Source: Rhizoclosmatium globosum (taxonomy: Eukaryota; Chytridiomycota; Chytridiomycetes; Chytridiales; Chytriomycetaceae). From it: a DNA stretch of 64,000 nt. The first letter of the stretch is position 1. Every line of letters begins with the position of its first letter. The position numbers and the translations under genes are program-made. Below are positions 1 through 10,713 of the stretch, in pieces. The stretch lies in assembly GCA_002104985.1 (NCBI GenBank), contig MCGO01000013.1, positions 124,001 through 188,000 on the forward strand. Reading direction: 5' to 3'. Under the pieces are notes generated by a model. That model did not search any database. It worked only from the letters and a program-made list of their open reading frames with translations, and was not told the DNA's origin.

Positions 1-829
1 GAAGTTGTTTGGAGAGTTTGGACCCATCAAGGATATTGCTATCTTGTTTGACAAGCAGACACAAAAGTCGAGAGGCTTTGGGTTTATTACTTTTGAGGAT
101 GTTGAGGCTGCTACTAAGGCTAGAGAAGGTAAATCTGAGTTCAGCGTGAAGTTGTGGCTGTTGCATGGGTTGTGTTTGGCAAAGGAAAGGAGTACAGTGG
201 AGGCGGGGCTCAGCTAATAAGAGTGCGTTGTCAGAGGAAGATTAGTGACGCTAAGAGATCATGTGTGAAACGAACGGAGCGAAGTTTCAGGAATGGCGCA
301 GCTGTCAAATCTATGTACGACGGACAGTTTTACTAACTTATTCGTATAGCTATGAATGGTTACGAATTCAATGAACGTAGAATGCGTGTCGACTTTTCAC
401 TCACCAAGAGAGGCCATGATTCAACGTAAAGTGCCTCTTTCTTCTCCTCAAAACTCCTCAAAAACTCCTCAATACTTGCATCAAAAAATCATCAAAACTT
501 CCTTTCTTGCTTCCCTTCAAACATTCAACCTTCAAAACCACTCAACTTCAAATTACTTGACATTCAACTCATCAAAATTTCTCTCTTTCAACATCAAAAA
601 CCATATCAACAGACCCGGACAGTACATGGGCCGACCAGATCAAGTGAGAGATGGAGGACGTCCACGTGGGGATGATGTGGGTGGTAGACGTGACCGTGAG
701 CGTGGTGATCGTGGAGACGAAAGACGTGAGCCAGAGACTGGCGCAGCTGCTCCTGCAGCATTTGGCGGAGAAGGGGCGGGAGAGGGACGTGCTCGTGGAA
801 GAAGCTACTCTCCAGCACCAAGAGACTGA
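1..829 (+). CDS. tra2: Transformer-2-like SR-type splicing factor (3' part)
   Basis: Partial gene entering from the left edge. Inferred exons are 1-128, 350-425 and 613-829; phases join cleanly (gct = Ala across intron 1, aca = Thr across intron 2) and intron 1 carries a TACTAAC branch site at 331-337. The product holds the second half of an RRM with RNP1 SRGFGFITF, then the linker SLTKRGHDSTPGQYMGRP, very close to the Tra2 linker that follows the RRM in animals, then an Arg/Gly/Asp-rich tail of about 60 residues. Tra2 proteins bind GA-rich exonic enhancers in the nucleus and promote exon inclusion. The N-terminal RS region and RNP2 lie outside the window. The RS-like tail is RG/RD-rich instead of a long RS repeat. 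Confidence 0.85.
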
Positions 830-942
830 AAAGCCAACATTCTAGTGTGCTTTCTTTAGGTTTCTGTGTTTTTTAGTTTGTTTTTTTAATGTTATTTGGT
901 TAGGAAGGAAAGGGGAAAAGTTGAGGAATAAAAGATTCGGGG

Positions 943-1589
943 ATGACCAAGCAGTTGAGAGCCACTGTGTTTGATATCCTCCACAGCCACGGAGTCTACG
1001 AAGAATTCATTGCGGAGCTGTCAAAGCCACTTCCTCCAAAACCAACCAAGAAAGATCAGGAAGAGACTGCGGACATTTGGTCGATTGAGATCAAGGCAAA
1101 AGGTGAGTTCCCTCTGATACTGTGATCATTGAAATCTTACCCAATCCAATCCAATCCAAAAAGAGGGAATCTGCAAATTCAGCAAACCACTCATTATCGC
1201 AACTGAAGCAACTCCGTCAACCCGCGTCGTTCGTCTGGCCCATTCGTGGTGAGTCACCAACGAACACAACGTCTAACCCACGAGTATGTTGACCAATTCA
1301 AACCAGGGCCGATGTCTGGGACGTTACGTATGATCCACTCTACGAATACAGCCTCGTCCGCACTACTGCCCATCCAAACACATGGGACTGGATCCCTGTG
1401 AATCGGTACAGCACGCATCAGGATGGATTCACTGTTTTTGAGACAAAGGAACTGGTGGATGAAGCTGTACAGTATTCGGAGGATTGGGCTCGTGTGTTGG
1501 TTGAGAGAGGGTATGGTGATGTTGGGCAGGCTCAGATCGTGAGACTTGGAGCGCCACAGCCTGTTGTGCAGATGCAGTCGCGTTTGTAA
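943..1589 (+). CDS. Hypothetical 175-aa protein
   Basis: Three exons (943-1102, 1164-1248, 1307-1589) join in frame to 176 codons including the stop. Donors are gtgagt-type; intron 2 has a CTAAC branch site. A poly(A)-like aataaa follows the stop. The product is mostly helical at the start (MTKQLRATVFDILHSHGVYE) with a Trp/Asp-rich middle (ADVWDVTYDPLYEY ... NTWDWIPVNRY). No known domain is recognised and no signal peptide or membrane segment is visible. Clean exon phasing argues that this is a real gene; an overlapping minus-strand frame (1254-1679) has no such support. Confidence 0.6.
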
Positions 1590-1836
1590 TTTATGTGTGT
1601 AAATAAAAGGAATTGTTTTCTGTATGCGTTTACTAACGCGTCTTTCAATTGATTTGTTAGAGAAGTAGGTGCTGGCCAATCATAAGGCGGGTTGATTGTA
1701 AGGGATTTTCCAGCAACAATCAGTTCTTCTGGAAGAGAGGATAGAGAGTTTTTTCTGAGGCAACGTCTTTCATCACAGCTAGCTGGAATCTTCATCTCTT
1801 ACTTTGTTTTCGTTTTGAACTAGTTCCTATTCAAAG

Positions 1837-4367
1837 ATGTCAGCTACAAAGGGAGGGCACAACGTGAGTATATTAGCTTTCTCTTTGGATTAAACACACA
1901 GATGGTACAACTCACAATGAGGATTCCTCGCGTTCCCTCTCAATATTCTTTCGTTTCATCGAACCGCGTTCTGACTCTCTTCTCCTCCCTCAAATCCAAA
2001 ACTCCCCACACACACATACCTTCACAGACGCCCTTCCTCCTCTTTGCCAAACTCATGGAAGTCATCCACCTCGAAGACATCAAACACCACTTCAAAGTAT
2101 ACCCGAAATCCTTCCGCGGCGAATCAGCAATCGCAACCATGACCGACAAACTCGGGTTCGACAAGACTGAAGCCTCTGAATGTCTCTCTGGTGTTCTCTT
2201 TGCCCAACTTATCATCAACGTGGATAAACCGCGTGATACTGAGTTGAAACCAAAAAGTATTTATTGCTTGAGTGTGAAGGGTGCGCTTGTTTTGAGAGAT
2301 GTGAAGGCGAAGCGGTTGATTAATGAGACACCGGAAGCTGTGTATGCTGGTCACCCTGTCGTACGGACGAATTTGGTTTATGTGGATCGTGATAACGATG
2401 GGAATCTTGTTCAGTGTCCGACAACCATGAATTTGATTTTCAAGTATTGTCTTGGTGATAAGGTGAATTTCTTTTTATTCCGTTGGACAACAATCTCATT
2501 AATTCAAACGATAAAATAGGTTCCCAATTTTCACAAATTTGAAAACCCGAACCTTGTGTACACTGAGGGATCTCCTGAAGTCGAAAGCATTGAGGGTACC
2601 AATGGACAAGTTACCATTTGGCCTCTCTTTGTCAAAGATAAAGCCGTCCGTTTGAAGGCTTATACGCACGCGTTTTCTGGAACAGCGTGTGTCGACTGGA
2701 TCCTTCGTTGCACCAGTGTCGTTTCGCGTTTGGAGGCCATCGCTATTGCTTCCCACTTTCTCAACAAGGACTGGATAACTTGTGTGAACCCGGATGACGC
2801 TGTAACTCCTGTTGCTGGAAGTCCCGCAAGCGTTGTTTTCCCCAACATGGATCAGGTTATTAAGGACAGCATCAAAGCAATTTACCAGCCCACTCCCGCG
2901 GGGGCAAAGTATCTTGGATGGAACCCGGAGAGAGAGATGCCAGGCCTTACGAGTGCCATGAACACTCTCTTTACAAGAAAAAAGAGTGAGCTCACAGAGT
3001 CCTCAAGACAATCCTTGAACAACGAGTCAGCAAGAAACTCTGTCAACGAAACCAACAGAAAATCCAACTCATCCACTAAGGAAGGATCTGAAATAAGCAG
3101 TTGAGTCCAAATTTCCCTTTTTGTGGGTCTCCTGATGGTTCTGACAGAAAATCCTGCTTCCAAATCACTCAACTTCATAGCCGGAACTGAAGAAGACGCA
3201 GAGTTGTATGGATGGGAAAGTTGCCACACGAACTTGATTTCAATGGATGGAACCAAATCAAAATCGAAGGCTACAAGTGCAGCCCCAAGTGTTGCAGGAA
3301 GCGTGACCAGCTCATCCCCCGCCGTCAACAAAGACATGGACAACCCAATCACGAAAATTCTACACGCAGCCCGCCCCAAAGTTCACGCCATCAAAAAACT
3401 CGCCGCTGCAAACCACAAAGACTCCCCTGAGTTCCTCCCCATGGACCCATCTCTCCCCCGCGACCCGCTCGTTCTCCAACTCAAAGAACGCACCCACAAC
3501 CTCCGTTTAGTCATGATCCTCGAAAACCCAGAGTTGAGGGAACAGTTCCGCAAATACTGCTTGTTCATGTATTCCCAAGAGAACTTCAACTTCTGGAGCG
3601 AGGCCGACGCGTACCGACGGTTACACTGTAAAGGCAACGAGCTGGTTATCCCCGGACAACCCATCCGCACAAAGGAACCAGGAGACCCAACGATCGATGA
3701 GAAGAAGGTCATCCCCCCGCGATGGCAGATTGTCGCACATGCCATGAGTCTGTACTTGAAGTACATTGTCGATGACGGGCCATACGAGATCAACGTCGGT
3801 ATCATCCGGAAAAAGAATATCACGGCGACTGTAGCCACAGACGACTTGATGCCGTATTTCGAGCTAATCAACCCTGAAAACATCATCACCGAGAACATGA
3901 TTGAGCCAAAGACAGTGTTGCTTCCAGGCACGGAACCAATGCTTGTGAGTCGACTTCCAGCAGTGGAAAAAAACGCGCAGTTGCTGATTACGGCGAGTTT
4001 GTTTGATGTTGCCGAGAACCATATCTTTCAGCTTATGGCGACGGACTCTGTGCCTAAATTTTTGAAGACGACTGCGTATCATAATACGATGAGTGCGTTG
4101 ATTAAGGCGGGGACTTTGAAGACGTTTGGGGAGGAGGATGTGGGAGGTGGGGAGCGTAGGGAGAGTTCGACTGCTGCGAGGGCGACGCCTAGTGCTAGTG
4201 ATGCAAAGTCACCGAATGCGGAGTCTATTGAAGAGGGAGGGGATGGGGAGAATGGATATGAGGCGCCGAAAGCTGATTTGGCAAAGTTTGCGGCGGAGAA
4301 GAAGAATAGTATTGCTGCAGATGCGGTGCAGTTGGCGGCATCGAAGGAAACTGAGCAATCAATTTAG
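1837..4367 (+). CDS. DEP-DEP-RGS regulator of G-protein signalling (FlbA/Sst2 type)
   Basis: Inferred exons 1837-1863, 1902-2462, 2520-3099, 3148-4367 give 795 aa. The third intron (48 nt) is needed to skip an in-frame tga at 3102 and uses donor GTTGAG with a pyrimidine-rich acceptor. The N-terminal half carries two DEP-type regions (about residues 58-140 and 233-285), the arrangement seen in fungal FlbA/Sst2, which tether the protein to membrane or receptor. The RGS box runs about residues 508-690 (ENPELREQFRKYCLFMYSQE ... ATDSVPKFLKTTAYHNT) and is longer than the usual 120 residues because of an insert near KGNELVIPGQPIRTKEPG. RGS proteins speed GTP hydrolysis on G-alpha subunits. The C-terminal tail is Ala/Glu/Ser-rich. 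Confidence 0.85.
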
Positions 4368-4535
4368 GAGAGAGAAAGGGGAATTTACACAACACAATCG
4401 CGTATATTTGGAAGTATAACTTTTTTCATACATTTGGCATGCAAAGCGACGAACAATAAACTCTGATTTTACGATTTGAGTTTCAATAAAATGTTACCCT
4501 TGGAATAACTTTGAAACAGTCATATATACAATTTA

Positions 4536-6636
4536 TTATCCGTGTAACTTCCAAAATAGCCTCCACGCAGGTTCAGACCGCCCTTTCCACCGTATTCCTC
4601 CAGCAAGCTCAAACCCCAACAAACCCAAATAAGCGTACGGCTCCTTTTCCACCGATTCCCCATCCTCTCCAACAAGAGACATAACACTCATACCCAACTC
4701 CAACCCCTCACTCCACTCCCGTTGTCTCCACTCCTGCCCCCCTTCCCCCACACCCCGCATTTCAAAAACCATCCTCCGCATACACTGAAACATCACACTA
4801 GTAGACCCAGACTTCGACCCTTCAATCTCAACAACCCTCCCCAAAACCTCCGTCCCCCGCATCGCCAACCCCACCAACCTCTCTTTATCCACCAACCCCG
4901 CCTCAATCAGACCCCGCCACGCCGGATCCATCCGACACGTCACGAACCAACACACGATGCACGATTCAAACAGGTGATACACGAACTGCGTGAACACTGC
5001 GCTCCCGAAATACGCGTTGCATTCGGACTCTGCGTAAAAAAAGAGATGGATTATTCGGTGTGCTGAGTCTATGCATTGTCTTGAGGCTGTGAGGATTGAT
5101 TGTTGGTGGTGTGTGTTTAGGAAGCGTGGGGTGAAGGAAGGGAGGGAAGTTAGGTAGAGGGTTGGTCTGTGTAGAATAGAGAGGGTTGAGAAGGTGAGGA
5201 GGTTGAGGCCGTAGGTTTGGAATAGGTAGCGGTTTGATATTGGTGTCAGGAGGGTTTTGAAGGTTGTTGAGTCTTCATGGGTTATTTCGAGGGGAGAGGA
5301 GGAGATGAGGAGGAGGGAGGGGCATTTTGAGAGGGTTGACTTTAAAGATGCGAGGAGATGTTTGGTTGTGGGTGATTCGAGAATCTGGAGGGGAGAAGAG
5401 GGCGGTTGGAGTAGGGACTGTCGGTTTTTGTATACGATTTCGCTTAGTTCACAGATCCATTTTACCGAGGGGGAGTCTTCGAAAATGGGTGTTCCGTGAT
5501 TGTCGAGTACTTTGGTTGGAGCCTTCACACCATTTCCTTGAACAGTAAAGTGAAGTATTGCTTCTGGATTTTGGCCCAAGTCCGTCATGTACCATCCATA
5601 CAAAGCCCAAAACGCTCGCCGTCGGTCTTCCTTTTGTCTCGGGGTAAGGTTGAACAACCAGAGTGAATCATCTGGATCCACATCCAGTCTCAGAATACGT
5701 ATAGTTTCAAGCCCTAACTTAAGAAACTTTTGACCTACAGCTGGTTGGCCCTTATCTGAATGCCGAGTTTTAGTTCAAATCGAAATGAATCCCGAAACTC
5801 AACGTAAAGAAAACAGAAACAGGTACGCGTATGCTTTCGCCATTTCCAGGCAAGGCGTGTAACCCGACATTCTAAATAATGATTTTCTCGCACGTTGGAA
5901 TAGTGAGAATGAGACAGATTCTGGTAGAGGAGGGTTATGGGAATGAGCTGCCATTGCGCACACAGCCAGCCTATTACGATGACAGAATAAGACGTATATT
6001 CAAAAACTTGAAGAAAAAGAGGGGATATCCTCACCGCAAGTAAGCAGGCTGTGAAAAGAATGTATTCAGAAAGTGGTCTCCATCCATTCCAAACCAAATT
6101 GGCAACTTTGTTCCGTTTGCTGTACATAGAGACCAAGCTAATTGAAAGTCGTCTGATGTGGGCATTAAATCTGGATCTTCGATTGTCCAGTCTGAAATGA
6201 ACGGATTAGGTTGGTCCAAGATTGGGGTATTGAATGCTTGCAGGAGTTGGTTCAAGGCATTCGCTGTTGTTGATCCAGGTTCTAACGAATTTATAGGTGG
6301 CGATTCTGAGCTTGTGTAGTAGTGCAGAGTGGAAGGTTGACACTGTGTCTTAAGTGAGGCTGATGCTGTCCGGCAGTCCTGGCCCACGCTGTGTAGCTCG
6401 CACAAACGGCAAACAGTTCGACCAGGAAGAGTTGAGCATTTCCAGTTGTTGGTTGCACATCGTCGGCATGGATCAGGTGACTTTGACTCAAAGTCCGGTT
6501 TTGCTACGTAGGCAAAGAAGCAGCGATCGGTTGTTCCAGCCGAAATGCATCGGCGGCAGTGCGTGAATCCAACGTCAACTTGGCACTTTCGTCGCACTCG
6601 TTGGCATTCCCGGCATGGTTTTGTCCTTGGTGGCAT
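4536..6636 (-). CDS. Twin Zn2Cys6 transcription factor, paralogue A
   Basis: Exons 6636-6035, 5970-5804 and 5755-4536 (minus) give 662 aa. The N-terminus holds two consecutive Gal4-type zinc clusters with the same spacing CX2CX6CX8CX2CX8C: Cys 8/11/18/27/30/39 and Cys 57/60/67/76/79/88. The first has the usual basic stretch (QRVRRK); the second has ATNNWK, so it may not contact DNA in the standard way. A Ser/Pro linker leads to the block WTIEDPDLMPTSDDFQLAWS and a region resembling the fungal-specific regulatory domain (LTPRQKEDRRRAFWALYGW). Intron positions, phases and the 167-nt middle exon are the same as in the copies at 13960 and 16235, so the three are duplicates. Its target is unknown. 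Confidence 0.85.
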
Positions 6637-6743
6637 TTAATTGTTATTTTCCAGGTTTTTATAGCATATAAATAGAGAGAATTCGAGAATGAGACTGGTA
6701 TTTATTAAGATCTATGTACAAAAACAGAAAAGGATAATAGGCG

Positions 6744-7436
6744 TTACAGCTGCTGTTGAGCAAGGAGAGCCCTGTGAGATTCAGCAAGTTGCAGTTCAAG
6801 CAGAGCAACACGCCTTTTCAAATCTTGTTCCCTTTGGTTGAAGGAAGCAGCATCGTTTTCAAGCACCGCAATTCGCACAGTCAAAACCGACTTGTCCGAC
6901 TCAAGCACATCAACCTTGTGTTCCAAATCCTCGACTTTTGCGGCTTTTCGGGCACGCGACTTTCGGGCAGCTTCCGTGTTTCGAGCACGTTTTGTAGCGG
7001 CTTCGTCGAGTTCTTGGACTGGAGCCCGTCGCTTTTTAGAGCATTCCTTTTCCATTGTTGGTGATGGAATAAACTCGGAATCAGAGGCAAACATGGTTGA
7101 GTGTGTTGACAGGGTGGGTGAGAGAGTGGTTGAGGTTGGTGCAACCAACGACGAAGGTGCACTTGGCATGGCAGGGAACGAAGACATTCCCTCAAGCCAG
7201 GTCATCCAGTCGGAATCCATTGGAAGCCCTGAAGCAGCTGATGCATCAAATTCGAGAGGTGGCAGGAAGTCAAGTGGTGAGATGCTTGACGTGTCCATTG
7301 AGAGAGCACCCATCCAATCAGAAGGTGTTGTTGATCCAAGGATCGATGCAAACGTTTCATCCTTGACTGGTGCAGAAGAACTAGCGGCTGGTGGCACAGA
7401 GGCTGGAGCAGATTGCTTTACTTTGACGTAGCACAT
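6744..7436 (-). CDS. bZIP transcription factor, Gcn4/CPC1/cpcA type
   Basis: Single exon, 230 aa. The C-terminal end has a Gcn4-like basic region, KRARNTEAARKSRARK, followed by a leucine zipper (VEDLEHKVDVLESDKSVLTV and on), the layout of the general amino-acid-control activator. The N-terminal two thirds is Ser/Pro/Thr-rich with acidic and aromatic patches (DWMTWLEGM) typical of activation domains. Gcn4 proteins bind TGACTCA elements in biosynthetic genes under starvation and are controlled by upstream ORFs; several short ORFs precede this start (see 7522-7804). It is transcribed divergently from the zinc-ribbon gene at 8355. The zipper is longer than that of yeast Gcn4, so assignment rests mainly on the basic region. 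Confidence 0.85.
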   Translation of the reverse strand: MCYVKVKQSAPASVPPAASSSAPVKDETFASILGSTTPSDWMGALSMDTSSISPLDFLPPLEFDASAASGLPMDSDWMTWLEGMSSFPAMPSAPSSLVAPTSTTLSPTLSTHSTMFASDSEFIPSPTMEKECSKKRRAPVQELDEAATKRARNTEAARKSRARKAAKVEDLEHKVDVLESDKSVLTVRIAVLENDAASFNQREQDLKRRVALLELQLAESHRALLAQQQL

Positions 7437-7521
7437 TTGGTTTCAGACTTGTAGAAGATGTAGTCTCACGTAAGGTTACTAGGTGGAAAAATCGGTAGGA
7501 CCTTGGGTGGGAGAAGGTGAG

Positions 7522-7804
7522 TCAAAACTGCCCCTTTCCTTTTGAATGTTTTGGTGGAAAGTGGAGATGGCCAGTGTGAGTCATTCTGATTCACATTTGG
7601 CCAAACTTATCAATCACCTTGTCACGTGATTTACAGCCTGTAACCTTTTTCTTGCCAGATGTTTCTCGTTCCTTCTTTTCTCCACTTCTTTCTCTTTTTC
7701 CCTGCGTCTTCCGACTGTAAACTGTACAACACGTGTTCAGCTTCTATCATGTTTCGTGCTTCCTGAATGAGAATGTTACAAATTCATCTCAAACGAATCT
7801 CCAT
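7522..7804 (-). promoter_or_regulatory. Upstream ORFs ahead of the Gcn4-like bZIP gene
   Basis: Reading the minus strand toward the start at 7436, five short ORFs occur: 7804-7784 (MEIRLR), 7787-7776 (ATG AAT TTG TAA), 7750-7631 (39 codons), 7596-7591 (ATG directly followed by TGA) and 7584-7522 (20 codons). In Gcn4-type genes, short uORFs delay reinitiation and couple translation to eIF2 phosphorylation. The transcript start is unknown, so which of these are transcribed is inference. Confidence 0.45.
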
Positions 7805-8354
7805 AATGAAAGGAAAAGCCAGCTCATTGTGACGCATCATGGCCATCCAGGCCATGTGTCGATTTTTTCAGCGACATCGTGCGGATGATAAATAATCATA
7901 ATGTTCTCATTCTAGTAAGACAAGAGAATGGCCAAATCAAAAAAAGAGAAAGTGTGCAATAAATTCCAAGACTCTAGCACATTTCGGAAGTGTCCTAAAT
8001 TGCTGGTGACAACTCGGGAACAATCGCGGCGACAGTTTCAACAACAAAGTGACAAATCTGAATAATCAACAAATCAACTAGATTTTTATACATGTTCCAA
8101 TCTGCATAAATAATATGTTATACATATTCTAGATACGTGCGATTATGAAAGATGCTCCAAGAAGAGAGCCAAGCACCACCACCAACTCTCTTCACCGAAA
8201 CGCCCATCTTCTCCACTGGTCGCAATTCAATTCTTGGATATTCAATTGCATGGTACTCGAACCCTTCCCTCTTTCACCTTCCACCTGAACTCTTTTCAAC
8301 CCAAGTCCCGACTGCAACGCCAGACTACTTCCCTGTGAATCCTGCGACCAGCTA
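7805..8354. other. Intergenic region between divergent genes
   Basis: AT-rich spacer holding the two 5' flanks. A 67-codon ORF (8152-8355) ends in TAA overlapping the ATG of the next gene (TAATG); it could be an upstream ORF of that gene. No conserved protein or RNA is recognised. Confidence 0.4.
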
Positions 8355-10604
8355 ATGGCATACAACACACTTGCCAATCAATGCACGAATGTTATCCATC
8401 AACCAGCTGTCATCGCCGCAAACGACTTGGACCTTCCATCTGCATTCTGCATCCATTGTGGATGTCTAAATGTGCGTGACGATACCATGCGAGCCCGTGC
8501 AGGGTTAGATAGTGTCTGGCCGCTGGACGAACGTGTGATGGTGTGTGTTTGTCGTAGTTACCTTGGAGTGTTTTACGGCTGTTGAAACTTGACTGGTTAG
8601 ATCGGAATACAACTTTCAGTTTGCGGCGAGGCTCGTTATCTTGAATACAAGATGGAACAATATCGTGTTGTTGCGCGCGTGTTGGATACGAAACGTGAGT
8701 TTGTGTGTTGTTTTGAGGTTGGGCTGACAGTTGTGAATGTTTAGGAAGATCTGCGAAGCGGTTTGGAGCTAGGGAACGAGGAAGACAGAAGAGAGAGGAA
8801 TCAAAACGGAATGCGGCTGATGATGAGATGGATAGCTTGAATTCCAGAAAAGAGCCAACATATTCAGAAGGAGTTCAACTTGAGAATCTCGAGGTGGACC
8901 CAGCAGCTCCAGTAAAGAAGATTCGAAAGAAAAGGAAAATAATTCAAGAGCTTCGAGCTAAAGCGAAGGGAAAGGGAAAGGGTGATGTGGCGGATGGACC
9001 CATGCAACCGAAACTGATTGGAACCGTAACGCCCAACCTGAAAGATTCACGCAATGAAAAGTCGGGAGTGCCATCTGCTGAAGTTAGTGTGAAACCCACT
9101 GCCCCGACAACCTCTGCAGCTCCAATCCCCCCTACATCACCGTCCGTCAAGACAAAGAAAAAGAAGAGAGGAAAGCGGAAAACAGAGAGAAAATCTGATG
9201 AGATGGACATTGATACTTCAACGGCCTCTCATGTTGAGCCAGTCCCCACAGCTTTGCCTCCACAACAGCCTCAACCACCAATACAACAACCGGAATCCAC
9301 TGTAGACGAACCGAAAACGAAGAAAAAGAAGAAGCCATTCAATCGAGTGAGAAAACCTCGTGTTGAAGCTATTTCTGTTGCGATTACAGCAACTATTTCT
9401 GAAAACATTGAAGCTACAAATATCGTGAACAATATTCCTCCGTTGGTTTCGGCGCCTGCACACACCGTACCTGCTGCCATTATTTCTGAGCCACCAGATG
9501 TTATTCAACAATTACCTCTGCAACAGCCAGCACCCATGCCAGAAACTACTCCTCCTGCTCCTCTTATTTCCCTTCAGCCAACTCGTAAACGAAAACTCAT
9601 ATCCCTTGAAACATCTGACGACGATGACGAAAAATCCGAAATTGAAATTCCACAAAACCCATCAACCAAACAGCAACCTCCCACTTTGAATCCCTCTGAG
9701 CCACCCTCTAAATCCAAAAAGTGGCGGTCCAAACAACGAACCAGAACACCCGCGAAATCCCAGCTCTTGACAACACTCCACAATTATTCAGTCGAAACAC
9801 TGGAGACACTGCTATGGAGCCTACGTACACAGCTTGTAAAAATGCAGGCTTTGGAGTATATCCCAACATGGAGGCATGGACAATACTGTTTGGATTGGTG
9901 GCAGCATCGAGGGCGCGTCTTTGCGAGTGGGTGTAAATTTATACGTGGCTTAGAGACTGTGTATCGTGTGAACACACAAGAAAATCGGGAGGTGGAGGAG
10001 GGCGAAGTTGAGGAGAGTGTTGTTTCCAAGGTGAGATACAGAAGCTAGTTTTCTTTGTCAACCTGGAAACTCAAATTGTTCAAAACTAGAGTATTCTTTC
10101 GTTGGCGAACGAAGTTTTAATGGACGTCAAGCCGCATGTTAGACTGTTTCGAAATATCCGCGAGAGAGTTGTTGGAATGGATGGCCCGACTTTGGTAACG
10201 GGCTTAATTTTGCGAGAGATAGAAACACTTCAGGAAACGTTTGTGGAGGATACAAGGCGGCAGGTTTTACAAAAGACCAAGGTGATTCGATCAGAAATTT
10301 CAAGGCTTTGGCGAGAAATTGGGTTGTGGAATGACGAATGTACAAGTGTGAAAGAGCTGTCATGGAAGCAGGAGGTTTTTGCTGTCACTGAAATGTGAGT
10401 ACTCTCGTTGAAACTTGAGTTTATTGAGTCTGAACTTCGCGTTTTACTAGGCTCATGAAAGACACTGGCGAGGATTCAGACCTTCAAGACATAAAAGAAG
10501 ACTTTGAAAGCAGTATTAAAGAAGAGCAAATCCGTGAAAATGCAAGAGTTAAATTGGTTGGCTTGTTGTGGTTATATCGCTTGTGGATGTCAAGCATCTT
10601 TTGA
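8355..10604 (+). CDS. Zinc-ribbon protein resembling RNase P/MRP subunit Rpr2/Snm1, with long basic tail
   Basis: Inferred exons 8355-8550, 8620-8694, 8745-10030, 10090-10394 and 10451-10604 give 671 aa in one frame. The N-terminal 80 residues hold FCIHCG (Cys 32/35) and VCVFCGEARYLEYK (Cys 64/67), the paired CX2C pattern of the Rpr2/RPP21/Snm1 zinc ribbon. The first donor is non-standard (gtcgta) and was chosen because it alone restores CX2C; alternatives give CVCLC or one Cys fewer. The middle is a Lys/Pro/Gln-rich low-complexity region with several KKKRK-type patches, likely nucleolar/nuclear. The last 250 residues are predicted helical (YIPTWRHGQYCLDWWQHRGR). Such a tail is not known from Rpr2 proteins (usually under 200 aa), so identity is tentative and a different chromatin or RNA protein is possible. 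Confidence 0.45.
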
Positions 10605-10713
10605 GGGACATTTAGTTAATTCCTTAATAATTAATTGCTTTATTGGGCAAGCCTTGAAGTTCAGCCTCCAAAATAAGAGTGCAAAATTTGACGTCTCCAA
10701 AACTCTCCCCAAT

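Noticed and set aside
1254..1679. 141-codon minus-strand frame over the 175-aa gene
   Set aside because: No splice or domain support, while the plus strand gives three exons with closed phases and a poly(A) signal.
2986..3147. Longer intron (donor 2986) in the RGS gene
   Set aside because: Phase also fits, but it would remove a coding-like Ser/Asn-rich stretch; the 48-nt intron from 3100 fits local intron size.
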